From Saprospiraceae bacterium (lineage in GTDB: Bacteria > Bacteroidota > Bacteroidia > Chitinophagales > Saprospiraceae): DNA of 64,000 nt. The stretch's first letter is position 1; each line of letters begins with the position of its first letter. The notes under the pieces are model-generated. The model did not search any database, was not told where the DNA came from, and saw nothing but the letters and a program-made list of their open reading frames with translations. The position numbers and the translations under genes are program-made. This document shows positions 45,727-55,980 of the stretch, one piece after another. The stretch covers positions 12,379 through 76,378 of the forward strand of contig JAHDDO010000009.1 of NCBI GenBank assembly GCA_020629315.1. Reading direction: 5' to 3'.

Positions 45727-48700
45727 GATCCATCAAGGTTTCTAATATTTGAGCAGCAGCTTCTGCGATAACCGTACCGGGTCCGAAAATGCCCAGCACG
45801 CCTTCATCAAACAGAAAAGAATAATCCTGCGGTGGAATAACGCCTCCTACAATCACAGCTATGTCTGGTCGACCTAATTCAGCCAGTGCACGTATCGTTT
45901 CTGGAACCAAGGTTTTATGCCCGGCAGCCAAAGAAGAAATACCTAGTATATGCACATCGTTTTCAGCGGCCTGCATCGCGGCCTCTTTTGGCGTTTGGAA
46001 GAGCGGTCCAATATCCACATCAAAGCCCAAATCAGCGAAACTAGTAGCAATCACTTTGGCTCCTCGATCATGACCATCCTGCCCTAGCTTAGCTATCATA
46101 ATACGTGGACGACGGCCGGCTTTTGCCGCAAAAGTATCCGACAATTCGATGGCTTTTTTGAAGCCTTCATCCGTATTTATTTCTTTTGAGTACACCCCTT
46201 GGATAGTATTATGTGTAGCTTGGTATCGACCAAAAACGTCTTCTAAAGCTAAGGAAATTTCACCAAGAGTAGCACGATGTCTCGCCGCCTCTACAGCCAC
46301 AGACAAGATATTCTGACTTCGGTTATTCGCTGCTTCCTTTAGCTTTTCCAGTGATTCTTGAACCGCATTTTCGTTTCGATTTGCTTTTATTTTTTCAAGT
46401 CTAGCCAATTGATTTTCTCTTACTTCGGCATTATCTACTTCCAGGATATCCAGCTGATCGTTGATAGCAACTTTGAACATGTTGACACCGATAATTTTAT
46501 CAACACCCGCGTCTATCCTCGCCTGCTTACGAGCCGCTGCTTCTTCGATGCGCATCTTTGGGATTCCTTTTTCTATAGCTTCTGTCATACCCCCATACGA
46601 CTCAATCTCTTCGATTAACTCCCAGGCCTTATCTGCTATTTCTCTCGTGAGATATTCTACATAATAGCTACCGCCCCACGGATCCACGACCTCGGTAATA
46701 CCCGAATGTTCTTGTAAATACTTCTGCGTATCTCTGGCGATTTTTGCGGAGAAGTCGGTAGGCAAAGCGATTGCTTCATCCAAGGCATTTGTATGTAAGG
46801 ATTGCGTGCCACCACATACCGCAGCTAAGGCTTCTATACACGTTCGCGCAATATTATTAAAGGGATCTTGAGCGGTTAAACTCCAGCCAGATGTTTGGCA
46901 ATGTGTCCGCAAAGACATGGATTTTGGATTATCTGGATCAAAGCGCTTAACTATTCTTGCCCATAACATCCGCCCTGCCCTCATCTTAGCAATTTCCAAA
47001 AAGAACTGCATGCCGATCCCCCAAAAGAAGGAGAGTCTAGGCGCAAAATCATCGATATTGAGGCCTGAATCAATTCCTTTCTTAATATACTCCATCCCAT
47101 CAGCCAAGGTATAGGCAAGTTCGATAGCTGCAGTCGCGCCCGCTTCTTGCATATGATAACCACTGATACTTATCGAATTAAAGCGAGGCATTTCCTTAGC
47201 CGTATATCGAAAGATATCACCTACGATCCGCATCGATGCTTTAGGGGGATAGATATAGGTGTTGCGCACCATAAATTCTTTCAGGATATCATTTTGAATG
47301 GTCCCTGCTAATTGGTCTTTAACCACCCCTTGCTCTTCTGCTGCTACAATATAGAAAGCCATGATGGGAATAACGGCCCCATTCATGGTCATAGATACCG
47401 ACATCTTATCGAGAGGAATTTGATCAAATAAGATTTTCATATCCTCGACAGAATCTATAGCTACACCAGCCATGCCTACATCGCCTTTTACCCGAGGATG
47501 ATCGGAATCATAGCCTCTATGGGTAGCTAGATCGAAAGCAACAGACAGGCCTTTTTGACCTTGGGCCAAATTTCTTCTATAGAAGGCATTACTATCTTCT
47601 GCCGTAGAAAACCCAGCATATTGACGAATGGTCCATGGACGACCAGCATACATGGACGAATAAGGCCCTCTCAAGTAGGGTGCAAGGCCACTTACATAAT
47701 TAAGGTGATCCAAGCGTCCACCTTCTTCATAATTATAAACCGAATGAATGGGAATGCCTTCAGGACTATCATACACATGCGTTCCCGCACTCGCTTTACT
47801 AGGGTCCGGTCCAATGTCCTTTAATCCCAGATTAGCCCAAACCTTTTTGACTAAAGTATCTGTCTGCGCTTCTACATAATAACTACCAGCTGCTGGATCC
47901 AATACGGCATCAATTTGACTCTCCATAATCATGAGATGCTGAATATTTCTCAAGATTCGATTGTCTAGATCAAGGGTGCTACCATCAAATAATCGGGCGT
48001 CTGGGAATATAGCATCTGCGCCAGACAAGGCAGCAGCTAGTTGCATGGGTAGGGCGGCAATAGCACGATAGTCTTCGTGTAAATCCCCAAAGCAGAGATG
48101 GGCTTCAATACGAGGATATATTTGTTCGATGTTATGCTGTTTGTGCAGTTCTTCAATTAGACAGCGCAACGCGCGAATACTGATCAGGCTATTGAAAAAG
48201 TGTGGATTACAAGCAACATCCAAGATAAGCTTGCTAGCTGTTTCTTGTTTGTTTTCAGACGCTGTAAGTAGCGAATTATATGTGGCTAAAAAAGCTTGAA
48301 TATCCGTTATTTCTCGGAGATCCAGCTTGTGATATAAGTAGGAAAAGCTAGACAATGAGCCTCGCACATTTTCTCCAAAGTCGGTATGACTTTTATCTGT
48401 TTTTATAGCGCCTGTAAGCGAAGCTCCATCGTACCCCTTTGATTCAGCATATTGTCGAAAACCAGTGGTTATTTGATTAGGATCTTGATCCAAGCAACGG
48501 AACTGAATGCGTATCAGATCCAATAATACATCTGATAATAGTGCCTCCCATTGAGCCTGAAGAATAGCACTTTCAAACCATATTTCTATTTGCTGCACAC
48601 CTTGTGCTAATCCTTTGATTATTTCTTGGTTGCATAGTTCTGCATCACCATTGAAAAGGAAAACAGCAGCAATCGACCAATCATTTTTAGTTTTACCACC

Positions 48701-48877
48701 AGTAATGGGCGCATAGTGATGTTCACGATCATCTTGATGAAAGAATGGGTTTTGGGGTTCACCGTAAAAGCTACTGTTCAATTCTGCAGGATCTTTTCCT
48801 TTTAGGTCTCGATAAACTTTTTCGAGCCATTTGTCTTTAGAAATAGGAGGGAAATCATCGAAGAGATTGGCGGCCAT
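45719..48877 (-). CDS. mutB: Methylmalonyl-CoA mutase, apparent MutA-MutB fusion
   Basis: 1052 residues. Residues 1-352 look like the TIM-barrel part of the non-catalytic small subunit MutA ([20 protein letters not shown] at the start, [16 protein letters not shown] at 325-340), without the degenerate B12 domain MutA normally carries. From about 366 the full large subunit follows: [35 protein letters not shown] (catalytic His), [11 protein letters not shown], then a B12 domain (922-1052) with DGHDRG, whose His ligates cobalt. It interconverts methylmalonyl-CoA and succinyl-CoA. In most bacteria mutA and mutB are separate genes. It is divergent from icmF across an 83-bp shared promoter. Confidence 0.9.
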   Translation of the reverse strand: MAANLFDDFPPISKDKWLEKVYRDLKGKDPAELNSSFYGEPQNPFFHQDDREHHYAPITGGKTKNDWSIAAVFLFNGDAELCNQEIIKGLAQGVQQIEIWFESAILQAQWEALLSDVLLDLIRIQFRCLDQDPNQITTGFRQYAESKGYDGASLTGAIKTDKSHTDFGENVRGSLSSFSYLYHKLDLREITDIQAFLATYNSLLTASENKQETASKLILDVACNPHFFNSLISIRALRCLIEELHKQHNIEQIYPRIEAHLCFGDLHEDYRAIAALPMQLAAALSGADAIFPDARLFDGSTLDLDNRILRNIQHLMIMESQIDAVLDPAAGSYYVEAQTDTLVKKVWANLGLKDIGPDPSKASAGTHVYDSPEGIPIHSVYNYEEGGRLDHLNYVSGLAPYLRGPYSSMYAGRPWTIRQYAGFSTAEDSNAFYRRNLAQGQKGLSVAFDLATHRGYDSDHPRVKGDVGMAGVAIDSVEDMKILFDQIPLDKMSVSMTMNGAVIPIMAFYIVAAEEQGVVKDQLAGTIQNDILKEFMVRNTYIYPPKASMRIVGDIFRYTAKEMPRFNSISISGYHMQEAGATAAIELAYTLADGMEYIKKGIDSGLNIDDFAPRLSFFWGIGMQFFLEIAKMRAGRMLWARIVKRFDPDNPKSMSLRTHCQTSGWSLTAQDPFNNIARTCIEALAAVCGGTQSLHTNALDEAIALPTDFSAKIARDTQKYLQEHSGITEVVDPWGGSYYVEYLTREIADKAWELIEEIESYGGMTEAIEKGIPKMRIEEAAARKQARIDAGVDKIIGVNMFKVAINDQLDILEVDNAEVRENQLARLEKIKANRNENAVQESLEKLKEAANNRSQNILSVAVEAARHRATLGEISLALEDVFGRYQATHNTIQGVYSKEINTDEGFKKAIELSDTFAAKAGRRPRIMIAKLGQDGHDRGAKVIATSFADLGFDVDIGPLFQTPKEAAMQAAENDVHILGISSLAAGHKTLVPETIRALAELGRPDIAVIVGGVIPPQDYSFLFDEGVLGIFGPGTVIAEAAAQILETLMDHV

Positions 48878-48894
48878 AAAAGCGGGTATTATGT

Positions 48895-48909
48895 TACCTT
48901 TGCAAGGTA
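48895..48909. promoter_or_regulatory. Bidirectional near-palindromic -7 element between the mutase genes
   Basis: TACCTT-TGC-AAGGTA is an inverted repeat. Read rightwards it gives TACCTTTG (48895-48902); read leftwards it gives TACCTTGC (48902-48909). Both resemble -7 elements. They would give a leader of about 50 nt for icmF and about 20 nt for the fused mutase. Only one polymerase could use the overlapping site at a time. Confidence 0.5.
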
Positions 48910-48960
48910 CAGTAAATCCCGATTTCCTATTTCATCTTTATAGATAAACCTGAGTTATTT

Positions 48961-51900
48961 ATGATGCCAGAAGCACAACCATATACCTTAAAGAACAAAG
49001 TTAGATTAGTAACTGCAGGTTCTTTATTTGATGGCCACGATGCAGCTATCAATATTATGCGAAGAATATTGCAACGAACGGGTGCAGAAATAATCCACTT
49101 GGGGCACAATCGTTCGGCCAGGGAGATTGTAGAAACCGCCATTCAAGAGGATGTGCAAGGGATTGCAATTACGTCGTATCAAGGCGGGCATAATGAGTTT
49201 TTTAAGTATATATATGACCTTCTTAAAGAAAAGGGAAGTGGCCACATCAAAATCTTTGGTGGCGGCGGCGGTACCATCTTACCGAGTGAAATAGAAGAAT
49301 TGCATGCGTATGGCATCACTCGGATATACTCGCCCGACGATGGGCGAAAGATGGGCCTTCAAGGAATGATCAATGATGTATTACAACAGTGTGATTACAG
49401 TTTAGGGGAAAAAGTCAATGGAGAAGTAAAAGCTATCAGCGAAAGAGATAAGAAATCAATTGCTCGATTAATTACCGCAGTCGAGAATTTTCCTGAAAAG
49501 AATGAGCAGTGGTATCAGGACTTAGTAAAGCAAGCCGATACAAAGACCACACCCGTACTCGGTATTACGGGAACAGGGGGTGCAGGAAAATCCTCTATGG
49601 TGGATGAAATTATTCGTCGTTTTCTTCATGACTTCGATGACAAAACCTTAGCTATTATTTCAGTAGATCCATCAAAGCGGAAAACAGGCGGTGCCTTGCT
49701 GGGTGACCGGATACGCATGAATGCGGTAAATCATGATCGGATATACATGCGTTCCTTAGCTACTCGCCAATCGAATTTAGCTTTGTCTAAATATGTGCAA
49801 GCGGCACTTAACATTTTGAAAGCCAGTGATTATGATTTGATCATTTTGGAAACCTCAGGTATTGGCCAATCTGATACGGAGATAGTAGACCATTCGGATT
49901 TGAGCCTTTATATTATGACGCCTGAGTTTGGCGCAGCTACACAGCTAGAAAAGATCGACATGTTGGATTTTGCTGACTTGGTAGCGATCAACAAATTTGA
50001 TAAACGTGGGGCGCAAGATGCGCTGAAATCAGTGAAGAAGCAATTTCAGCGAAATCATAATTTGTGGGACAAAGACCCCGCAACAATGCCCGTGTTTGGA
50101 ACCATTGCATCCCAATTTAATGACCCAGGCACGAACACTTTATACGCAGCCATCATAGGCACATTAAATGAAAGGTTTAATCTGGGTTGGGAAAGCAAAT
50201 ACAAGAGCTCAGAAGCGGTTAGTGAGAAGATATTCATCATACCGCCATCGAGAGTGCGCTATCTATCAGAAATATCCGAATCTATTCGAAGTTATGATCG
50301 ATGGGTAGAGAAGCAAGCCAAATTGGCCAGTCAATGGGCCCAATTAGAAACAGCAAAATCATTAATTGACAATGAAGCTGTCAAAGAATCGATTACTGAA
50401 AAGCAAGAGGCTTTATCCGTAGATATTGACGGTAAGTGTCGAAAGCTATTAGAAGAATGGCCAGCTAAAGCAGCGGCTTACAAAGAAGATGAATTTGTAT
50501 ATCAAGTTCGGACGAAAGAGATAAAGGTGCCTACCCATACCACATCTTTAAGTGGAAATAAAATACCTAGAATTGCATTGCCAGACTATACGGATCAAGG
50601 AGACTTGTTGCAATGGTTAATGCAAGAAAATGTGCCGGGATCATTTCCGTATACTGCGGGCGTATTTCCTTTTAAGCGAAAGGGAGAAGACCCAACCCGT
50701 ATGTTCGCGGGGGAAGGTGGACCTGAACGAACCAACCGAAGGTTCCACTATTTGTCTAAAGGCATGCCAGCTAGTCGACTATCTACGGCTTTTGATTCGG
50801 TGACACTTTATGGTGAGGATCCAGATCACCGGCCAGATATTTATGGAAAGATCGGGAATTCGGGTGTTAGTATTTGCTGTTTGGATGATGCGAAAAAGCT
50901 GTATTCGGGTTTTGACCTTTGTAATCCAAAGACGTCCGTTTCTATGACCATTAATGGGCCCGCAGCCACTATATGTGCCTTCTTTATGAATGCAGCAGTG
51001 GATCAGCAATGCGAAATATATATCAAAGAGCATGGATTAGAGTCATCTGTAGAAGCGGCATTGAAACAAAAGTATGATGATAAAGGCTTAGCAAGGCCTC
51101 AATATGAAGGTGAAATTCCAGAAGGAAATGATGGTTTAGGTTTATTGTTATTAGGCTTAACGGGTGATGAAGTATTGGATGAAGAAAGCTATAAAACCTT
51201 AAAAGCGAAAGCGCTTAATGCCGTCAGAGGTACCGTTCAAGCCGATATATTAAAAGAAGATCAAGCGCAGAACACGTGTATATTTTCTACAGAGTTCTCA
51301 TTGCGTTTGATGGGTGATGTACAGCAGTACTTTATATGGAACAAGGTTAGAAATTTTTACTCTGTATCTATCTCAGGATATCATATCGCAGAAGCCGGTG
51401 CAAACCCGATTTCTCAGGTAGCCTTTACCTTGGCTAATGGCTTTACTTTCGTTGAATATTATCTAAGTCGAGGCATGGATATTAACGACTTTGCGCCTAA
51501 CTTATCCTTCTTCTTTTCCAATGGTGTAGATCCAGAATACGCCGTTATTGGTCGGGTAGCCAGACGAATTTGGGCAAAGGCCATGCGGGAAAAGTATGGC
51601 GCTAATGATCGCTCACAAAAGCTAAAGTATCATATTCAAACATCCGGTCGTTCTTTACATGCCCAAGAGATTGCATTTAATGATATTCGCACAACCTTAC
51701 AGGCTTTATACGCGATTTATGACAACTGCAACTCGTTACATACTAATGCGTATGACGAAGCCATAACGACACCGACCGAAGAAAGTGTCAGACGAGCGGT
51801 AGCGATTCAAATGATTATCAATCACGAACTCGGATTGACAAAAAATGAAAACCCATTACAAGGGGCATTTATCATTCGGGAGCTTACAGATTTAGTGGAA

Positions 51901-52326
51901 GAAGCGATATTGTCAGAGTTCGATCGAATAACCGAACGAGGGGGTGTTTTGGGTGCTATGGAAACGATGTACCAGCGAAATAAAATTCAAGAAGAGAGTA
52001 TGCATTATGAAATGCTCAAGCATACGGGCGAGTATCCGATAATTGGTGTAAATACCTTCTTGTCTAGCGAAGGTTCTCCTACAATAATTCCTGATGAAGT
52101 GATTCGAAGTACCACGGAAGAAAAGGAAAGTCAGATCCAAAACTTGCAAGCCTTGCAGGCTTGTCACAAGGATACTTCTGAGGCAATATTGAAGGATTTG
52201 CAATCGAAAGCAAGAAACAATGAGAACCTATTCGAAGCCCTTATGGAAGCCGGGAAGCAATGTTCATTAGGCCAGATTACACATGCTTTATTCGAAGTAG
52301 GCGGGCAGTACAGAAGAAATATGTAA
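48961..52326 (+). CDS. icmF: Fused isobutyryl-CoA mutase IcmF
   Basis: 1121 residues in the IcmF order. An N-terminal B12-binding domain has [13 protein letters not shown] (His26 as cobalt ligand). A MeaB-like G-protein chaperone domain has a P-loop GTGGAGKS at 204-211, the switch-region stretch [20 protein letters not shown] and NKFD at 344-347. The mutase TIM barrel runs from about 545. The pocket carries Phe in GVFPFKR and Gln in NPISQVAF, as in isobutyryl-CoA rather than pivalyl-CoA enzymes. It interconverts isobutyryl-CoA and n-butyryl-CoA. The built-in G-domain checks loading of adenosylcobalamin. Substrate call is by motif only. Confidence 0.92.
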   Translation: MMPEAQPYTLKNKVRLVTAGSLFDGHDAAINIMRRILQRTGAEIIHLGHNRSAREIVETAIQEDVQGIAITSYQGGHNEFFKYIYDLLKEKGSGHIKIFGGGGGTILPSEIEELHAYGITRIYSPDDGRKMGLQGMINDVLQQCDYSLGEKVNGEVKAISERDKKSIARLITAVENFPEKNEQWYQDLVKQADTKTTPVLGITGTGGAGKSSMVDEIIRRFLHDFDDKTLAIISVDPSKRKTGGALLGDRIRMNAVNHDRIYMRSLATRQSNLALSKYVQAALNILKASDYDLIILETSGIGQSDTEIVDHSDLSLYIMTPEFGAATQLEKIDMLDFADLVAINKFDKRGAQDALKSVKKQFQRNHNLWDKDPATMPVFGTIASQFNDPGTNTLYAAIIGTLNERFNLGWESKYKSSEAVSEKIFIIPPSRVRYLSEISESIRSYDRWVEKQAKLASQWAQLETAKSLIDNEAVKESITEKQEALSVDIDGKCRKLLEEWPAKAAAYKEDEFVYQVRTKEIKVPTHTTSLSGNKIPRIALPDYTDQGDLLQWLMQENVPGSFPYTAGVFPFKRKGEDPTRMFAGEGGPERTNRRFHYLSKGMPASRLSTAFDSVTLYGEDPDHRPDIYGKIGNSGVSICCLDDAKKLYSGFDLCNPKTSVSMTINGPAATICAFFMNAAVDQQCEIYIKEHGLESSVEAALKQKYDDKGLARPQYEGEIPEGNDGLGLLLLGLTGDEVLDEESYKTLKAKALNAVRGTVQADILKEDQAQNTCIFSTEFSLRLMGDVQQYFIWNKVRNFYSVSISGYHIAEAGANPISQVAFTLANGFTFVEYYLSRGMDINDFAPNLSFFFSNGVDPEYAVIGRVARRIWAKAMREKYGANDRSQKLKYHIQTSGRSLHAQEIAFNDIRTTLQALYAIYDNCNSLHTNAYDEAITTPTEESVRRAVAIQMIINHELGLTKNENPLQGAFIIRELTDLVEEAILSEFDRITERGGVLGAMETMYQRNKIQEESMHYEMLKHTGEYPIIGVNTFLSSEGSPTIIPDEVIRSTTEEKESQIQNLQALQACHKDTSEAILKDLQSKARNNENLFEALMEAGKQCSLGQITHALFEVGGQYRRNM

Positions 52327-52333
52327 TACCGTA

Positions 52334-53233
52334 CTAAGGCGTTATTGTTTTGGTAGTTTGGGGTTTGTTGTCAACAAATGTCCAAGCGAGAATCCGAGTC
52401 TTTTTATTTCCTAATGCAAAAGGAAGAATCCTATAGTTTAGGTCTTTAAAGTTTTTGAGATCTCTAATCAAGGGTCCAAGATTGTCTTCATTGGACACCA
52501 ATGAACTGAACCAATCTATTTGTTCTTTGAAATAGAAACTTTCCTTGATCATTTGTTGGATAAAAGCCGTTTCGCCACCTGGGTAGACCATCTCACTTTG
52601 AATGCCACCAAAGTTTAATTTTTTGTCTGTATCTAAGTTAAGCCCACGCCTTTTTCTCGTATTGGCTTTTTTGGCATCTTTTAAGGAAGCATGAAAGGGT
52701 GGGTTGCAAACCAAAAGATCAAAATGTTCATTTTTTCGAAGTACGGTTTTCAAAATTTGATCAGCCCTATGTTGTCTTCTGGTGCTTATAAACGCTGAAA
52801 GCTTATTTTCCCTGATGATAGTATTGAAATTGTCCAAGGCTATGGTATCTACATCAACACCGACACAAGTCCACCCTAAGCCCTTATGAGCAAGCAAGGA
52901 ATAAATACCATTGGCCCCACAACCAATATCCAAAAGGCGTACATCTTTGTTTTTTGTCAATAGGCTTTTTACTTGTAATAAATATTCTAATCGCCCAGGA
53001 ATGGCTGGGCATAGATAACCTTCGGGAATGGACCAATGAGAAATATCGAAATGGTGCTTTAACAAGGCACTGTTTAATGCTATGACTGCTTCTGGATCAG
53101 CAAAGTTGATGCTGCTTCGTTTGTTCTTAGTTCGAACAATAAAGCCAGATAGGTCTGGATAGGCCTTTACGAGTGCCTCCATGTCATAGCCATCAGAAAG
53201 TGGATTTTTTACGGTTTTATGTGATTTTGACAA
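52334..53233 (-). CDS. rlmF: 23S rRNA (adenine-1618 N6)-methyltransferase
   Basis: 299 residues. SAM-binding motif I is LDIGCGANGIYSLLA and the N6-adenine motif is VCNPPFHASLKDA (NPPF). The N-terminal HFDISHWSIPEGYLCPAIPGR and the RGLNLDTDKKLNFGGIQSE stretch are characteristic of the YbiN/RlmF family. It methylates one adenine of 23S rRNA. It is convergent with icmF (7-bp gap) and divergent from the DUF2461 gene. Confidence 0.93.
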   Translation of the reverse strand: MSKSHKTVKNPLSDGYDMEALVKAYPDLSGFIVRTKNKRSSINFADPEAVIALNSALLKHHFDISHWSIPEGYLCPAIPGRLEYLLQVKSLLTKNKDVRLLDIGCGANGIYSLLAHKGLGWTCVGVDVDTIALDNFNTIIRENKLSAFISTRRQHRADQILKTVLRKNEHFDLLVCNPPFHASLKDAKKANTRKRRGLNLDTDKKLNFGGIQSEMVYPGGETAFIQQMIKESFYFKEQIDWFSSLVSNEDNLGPLIRDLKNFKDLNYRILPFALGNKKTRILAWTFVDNKPQTTKTITP

Positions 53234-53279
53234 TGCCTTTTATTTACGGTAAATTTACACCCAAATTTGAAGAACTACT

Positions 53280-53957
53280 ATGAGCGTGATAACGAAGAAA
53301 GATTTTGACTTCTTGAAGGATATTAAAAAAAATAATAACCGAGATTGGTTTACAGAAAATAAGCCTAGATATGTAGAGGCGTTTGATAATGTCAAAGGAT
53401 TTTTCGCTGTTTTAGAAGCAGAAATGAATACCCATGATATGATTGAGAAAACGAAGGTCTTTAGAATTTATAGAGATGTTCGATTTTCGAAAGATAAGAC
53501 ACCCTATAAGTCTAGTTTGTCTGGCGGCCTGTCCCGACAAAAACCAGCACTTCGAGGTGGTTATTATGTGCATATAGAACCAGGTAATAGTATGATCGCC
53601 GGTGGTTTTTGGGGTCCAGAACCTGCGGATTTGAAATTAATTAGAGCGCATATAGCGGCTGATGATAAACCCTTGCGGAAAGTGTTGAAAGGTAAGCGAT
53701 TTGTGGATACTTGGGGAAGTATTGAAGGAGATCAAGTCAAAACCGCGCCAAAAGGTTATGCTAAAGATCATCCAGCTATCGACTTATTGAGGTATAAGCA
53801 AATGATAGTAAGAAAACATCTTAGTGATAAGGAAGTCCTATCTAAAGATTTTGCCAAGAATGTTAGTAAGTACTTCAAAACACTGCGACCTTATTTTAAC
53901 TACATGAGTGACATACTTACGCACGATCTTAATGGCGTATCTTTGCTTAAGAAATAA
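53280..53957 (+). CDS. DUF2461-domain protein
   Basis: 225 residues covering the whole DUF2461 (TIGR02453-type) domain: DFLKDIKKNNNRDWFTENKP, then RIYRDVRFSKDKTPYKSSL and GGYYVHIEPGNSMIAGGFWGPEP. The family is widespread in bacteria and fungi and has no assigned reaction. It is followed 9 nt later by mtaB on the same strand, with which it probably shares transcripts. Confidence 0.9.
   Translation: MSVITKKDFDFLKDIKKNNNRDWFTENKPRYVEAFDNVKGFFAVLEAEMNTHDMIEKTKVFRIYRDVRFSKDKTPYKSSLSGGLSRQKPALRGGYYVHIEPGNSMIAGGFWGPEPADLKLIRAHIAADDKPLRKVLKGKRFVDTWGSIEGDQVKTAPKGYAKDHPAIDLLRYKQMIVRKHLSDKEVLSKDFAKNVSKYFKTLRPYFNYMSDILTHDLNGVSLLKK
53938..53945 (+). promoter_or_regulatory. -7 element TATCTTTG inside the DUF2461 3' end, for mtaB
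   Basis: A perfect TAnnTTTG lies within the last codons of the DUF2461 gene, 21 nt before the mtaB ATG. It may allow separate transcription of mtaB. Confidence 0.4.
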
Positions 53958-53966
53958 GAAAATTAC

Positions 53967-55319
53967 ATGGCCACTCAGGCGTCAATAGCTTTTCATACAC
54001 TCGGATGTAAATTGAATTTTTCGGAAACTTCTGGAATTAGCCAAAAGTTTTTGAAAGCAGGCTATCAAGTGGTAGACTTTGATGCTGGGGCTGATATTTA
54101 TGTAATAAACACGTGTTCTGTAACCGATTTTGCTGATCGGAAATGTCGAAATATTGTTCGAAAAGCCCACCGGTTTTCACCTTCCGCAAAGGTCGTAGTG
54201 ATGGGATGTTATGCCCAACTTAAACCAGAAGAAATCAGCAACATAGAAGGCGTAGACTTGGTATTGGGTGCTGAGGCTAAGTTTAATATTATAGAGCATG
54301 TTGGCGAATTGATGAGCTATCAAGGGATCCAAGAACAAGTTCTTGTTGGGGATATTCGAGAAGCTAATACATTCGAAAGCAGTTTTTCATATGGGCAGCG
54401 AACGAGGACTTTTTTGAAGGTGCAAGATGGTTGTGACTATAAATGCAGTTTTTGCACCATTCCTCAAGCTCGGGGTAAAAGCAGAAGTGATACTATAGAA
54501 AACGTGTTACAAAACCTAAATCAAATTGCTGAACAGGGTATTCAGGAAGTGGTATTAACGGGGGTTAATTTGGGTGATTTTGGAAATGGTACTGAAGTAA
54601 TCGAAGGATTGAAACCTAAGAAAGAGGCTTTATTTATCGATCTTATTAAGGCTATTGATAAACATTCTCCTTTACACAGACACCGGATTTCAAGTATAGA
54701 ACCAAATCTTTGCACAGATGAAGTCATTCACTTTGTAGCTGATTCTCGGAGCTTTATGCCGCATTTTCATATGCCTCTTCAATCCGGGTGCAATGATATT
54801 TTGAAGAAAATGAGACGTAGATATACAAGAGAGTTGTATGCCTCAAGAGTGACATTGATAAAAAAACGAATGCCACATGCTTGTATAGGCGTAGATGTTA
54901 TAGTGGGATTTCCTTCAGAAACAGATGAGCAGTTTTTAGAGACCTATGATTTTTTGAAAGCCCTTGACGTCGATTATTTACACGTTTTTACCTATTCAGA
55001 AAGAAGCAATACACTTGCGGCTGACATGCCAGAGGTTATCCCAGTGAATACTCGACGAAAAAGAAATGAGATGCTTCGATTATTATCTAAAGAAAAACGC
55101 CAAGCCTTTCATGATCGACATATCGATAAAGAAGCCGAAGTATTATTCGAATTGGAAAATAAGCACGGGAAGATGTTTGGCTACACTAAAAATTATGTAA
55201 AGGTGGCAGTCCCATTTGATTCAACACTCGCAAATAAGAGAGTCAATATTAAAATTAAAAAGGGAAATGAAGACCTGTGTGATGCCCTAATTCTAGAAGA
55301 AAAGGCCTACGTTGAGTAA
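53967..55319 (+). CDS. mtaB: tRNA t6A37 methylthiotransferase MtaB
   Basis: 450 residues. The N-terminal UPF0004 cysteines are Cys14 (LGCKLN), Cys50 (NTCSVTD) and Cys81 (MGCYAQ). The radical-SAM motif Cys156-x3-Cys160-x2-Cys163 lies in DGCDYKCSFCTIPQARG, and a C-terminal TRAM-like region follows. LGCKLNFSE and NTCSVTDFADRKCR are closer to MtaB than to MiaB or RimO. It adds a methylthio group to t6A at position 37 of ANN-decoding tRNAs. Its 3' end overlaps the convergent outer-membrane gene by 27 bp. Confidence 0.93.
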   Translation: MATQASIAFHTLGCKLNFSETSGISQKFLKAGYQVVDFDAGADIYVINTCSVTDFADRKCRNIVRKAHRFSPSAKVVVMGCYAQLKPEEISNIEGVDLVLGAEAKFNIIEHVGELMSYQGIQEQVLVGDIREANTFESSFSYGQRTRTFLKVQDGCDYKCSFCTIPQARGKSRSDTIENVLQNLNQIAEQGIQEVVLTGVNLGDFGNGTEVIEGLKPKKEALFIDLIKAIDKHSPLHRHRISSIEPNLCTDEVIHFVADSRSFMPHFHMPLQSGCNDILKKMRRRYTRELYASRVTLIKKRMPHACIGVDVIVGFPSETDEQFLETYDFLKALDVDYLHVFTYSERSNTLAADMPEVIPVNTRRKRNEMLRLLSKEKRQAFHDRHIDKEAEVLFELENKHGKMFGYTKNYVKVAVPFDSTLANKRVNIKIKKGNEDLCDALILEEKAYVE

Positions 55320-55874
55320 CCAAAAATTTACCTTGCTTTCCCCAATATCATTGATAGCGTTTAAAAAATTCTTGTGATACTCAATATCTGCAGTGATCCC
55401 AAAAATTTCCACACCAAACCCTAACACACCACTTGCGGTTCCTGAATTGTAAGTATACGGACCTTGACTATTTAGATGAAACTCAGCAACTTCTAATTGG
55501 GGATATAATAAATCTAATGAAGCCAATGCTTTAGCTCTGACTTTAAAAAACTTGGTAAAACGAAGTACATTAAAGCCTAGTCCTCCTCTTAATTTTACCC
55601 AATGCAAATTGTGTGGATGATTGCGCAACCTAAAAGTGTCAGCCGCTTCGTGAGAAATATTGTGATATTGGGCGCCTAGTATAAAATACATGTTCCCTTC
55701 ATTGAGGCGGCCATCCAAACCTACGTGAAATCCTGGATGACTGGTTCCGGTAGGAGTAAAGACCTCCATTTCATTATATGCGTTCGAAGTGCCAGCATAA
55801 AAATGAGCACCCGCTTGAGAACTGGCCCACAAGGATCCGAACAAACAAAGAAGGAAAATAATCGGCTTTTTCAT
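55293..55874 (-). CDS. Small outer-membrane beta-barrel protein
   Basis: 193 residues with a signal peptide (ends SQAGA) and eight or so amphipathic strands with aromatic girdles (FHVGLDGRLNEGNMYFILGA, VNFWLLNVGLFF at the end). The terminal Phe is usual for outer-membrane barrels. The last nine codons overlap the end of mtaB tail to tail. No family assigned. Confidence 0.7.
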   Translation of the reverse strand: MKKPIIFLLCLFGSLWASSQAGAHFYAGTSNAYNEMEVFTPTGTSHPGFHVGLDGRLNEGNMYFILGAQYHNISHEAADTFRLRNHPHNLHWVKLRGGLGFNVLRFTKFFKVRAKALASLDLLYPQLEVAEFHLNSQGPYTYNSGTASGVLGFGVEIFGITADIEYHKNFLNAINDIGESKVNFWLLNVGLFF

Positions 55875-55956
55875 AATTCAAAACAAAGGTACAACATCCT
55901 ACAGTTACTTGCACGAAATACAAGCTAAGAGCGAGGGTGTAGAAAAATGGGAATAG

Positions 55957-55964
55957 TATATTTG
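55957..55964 (+). promoter_or_regulatory. -7 element TATATTTG of lgt
   Basis: A perfect TAnnTTTG element 16 nt before the ATG at 55981. The -33 region is not clear. Confidence 0.5.
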
Positions 55965-55980
55965 CAATAAACGAATACGC

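Noticed and set aside
48878-48960. Cobalamin riboswitch upstream of the B12-dependent mutases
   Set aside because: The gap is 83 bp and holds both promoters; there is no room for the roughly 200-nt riboswitch and no B12-box-like sequence was seen.
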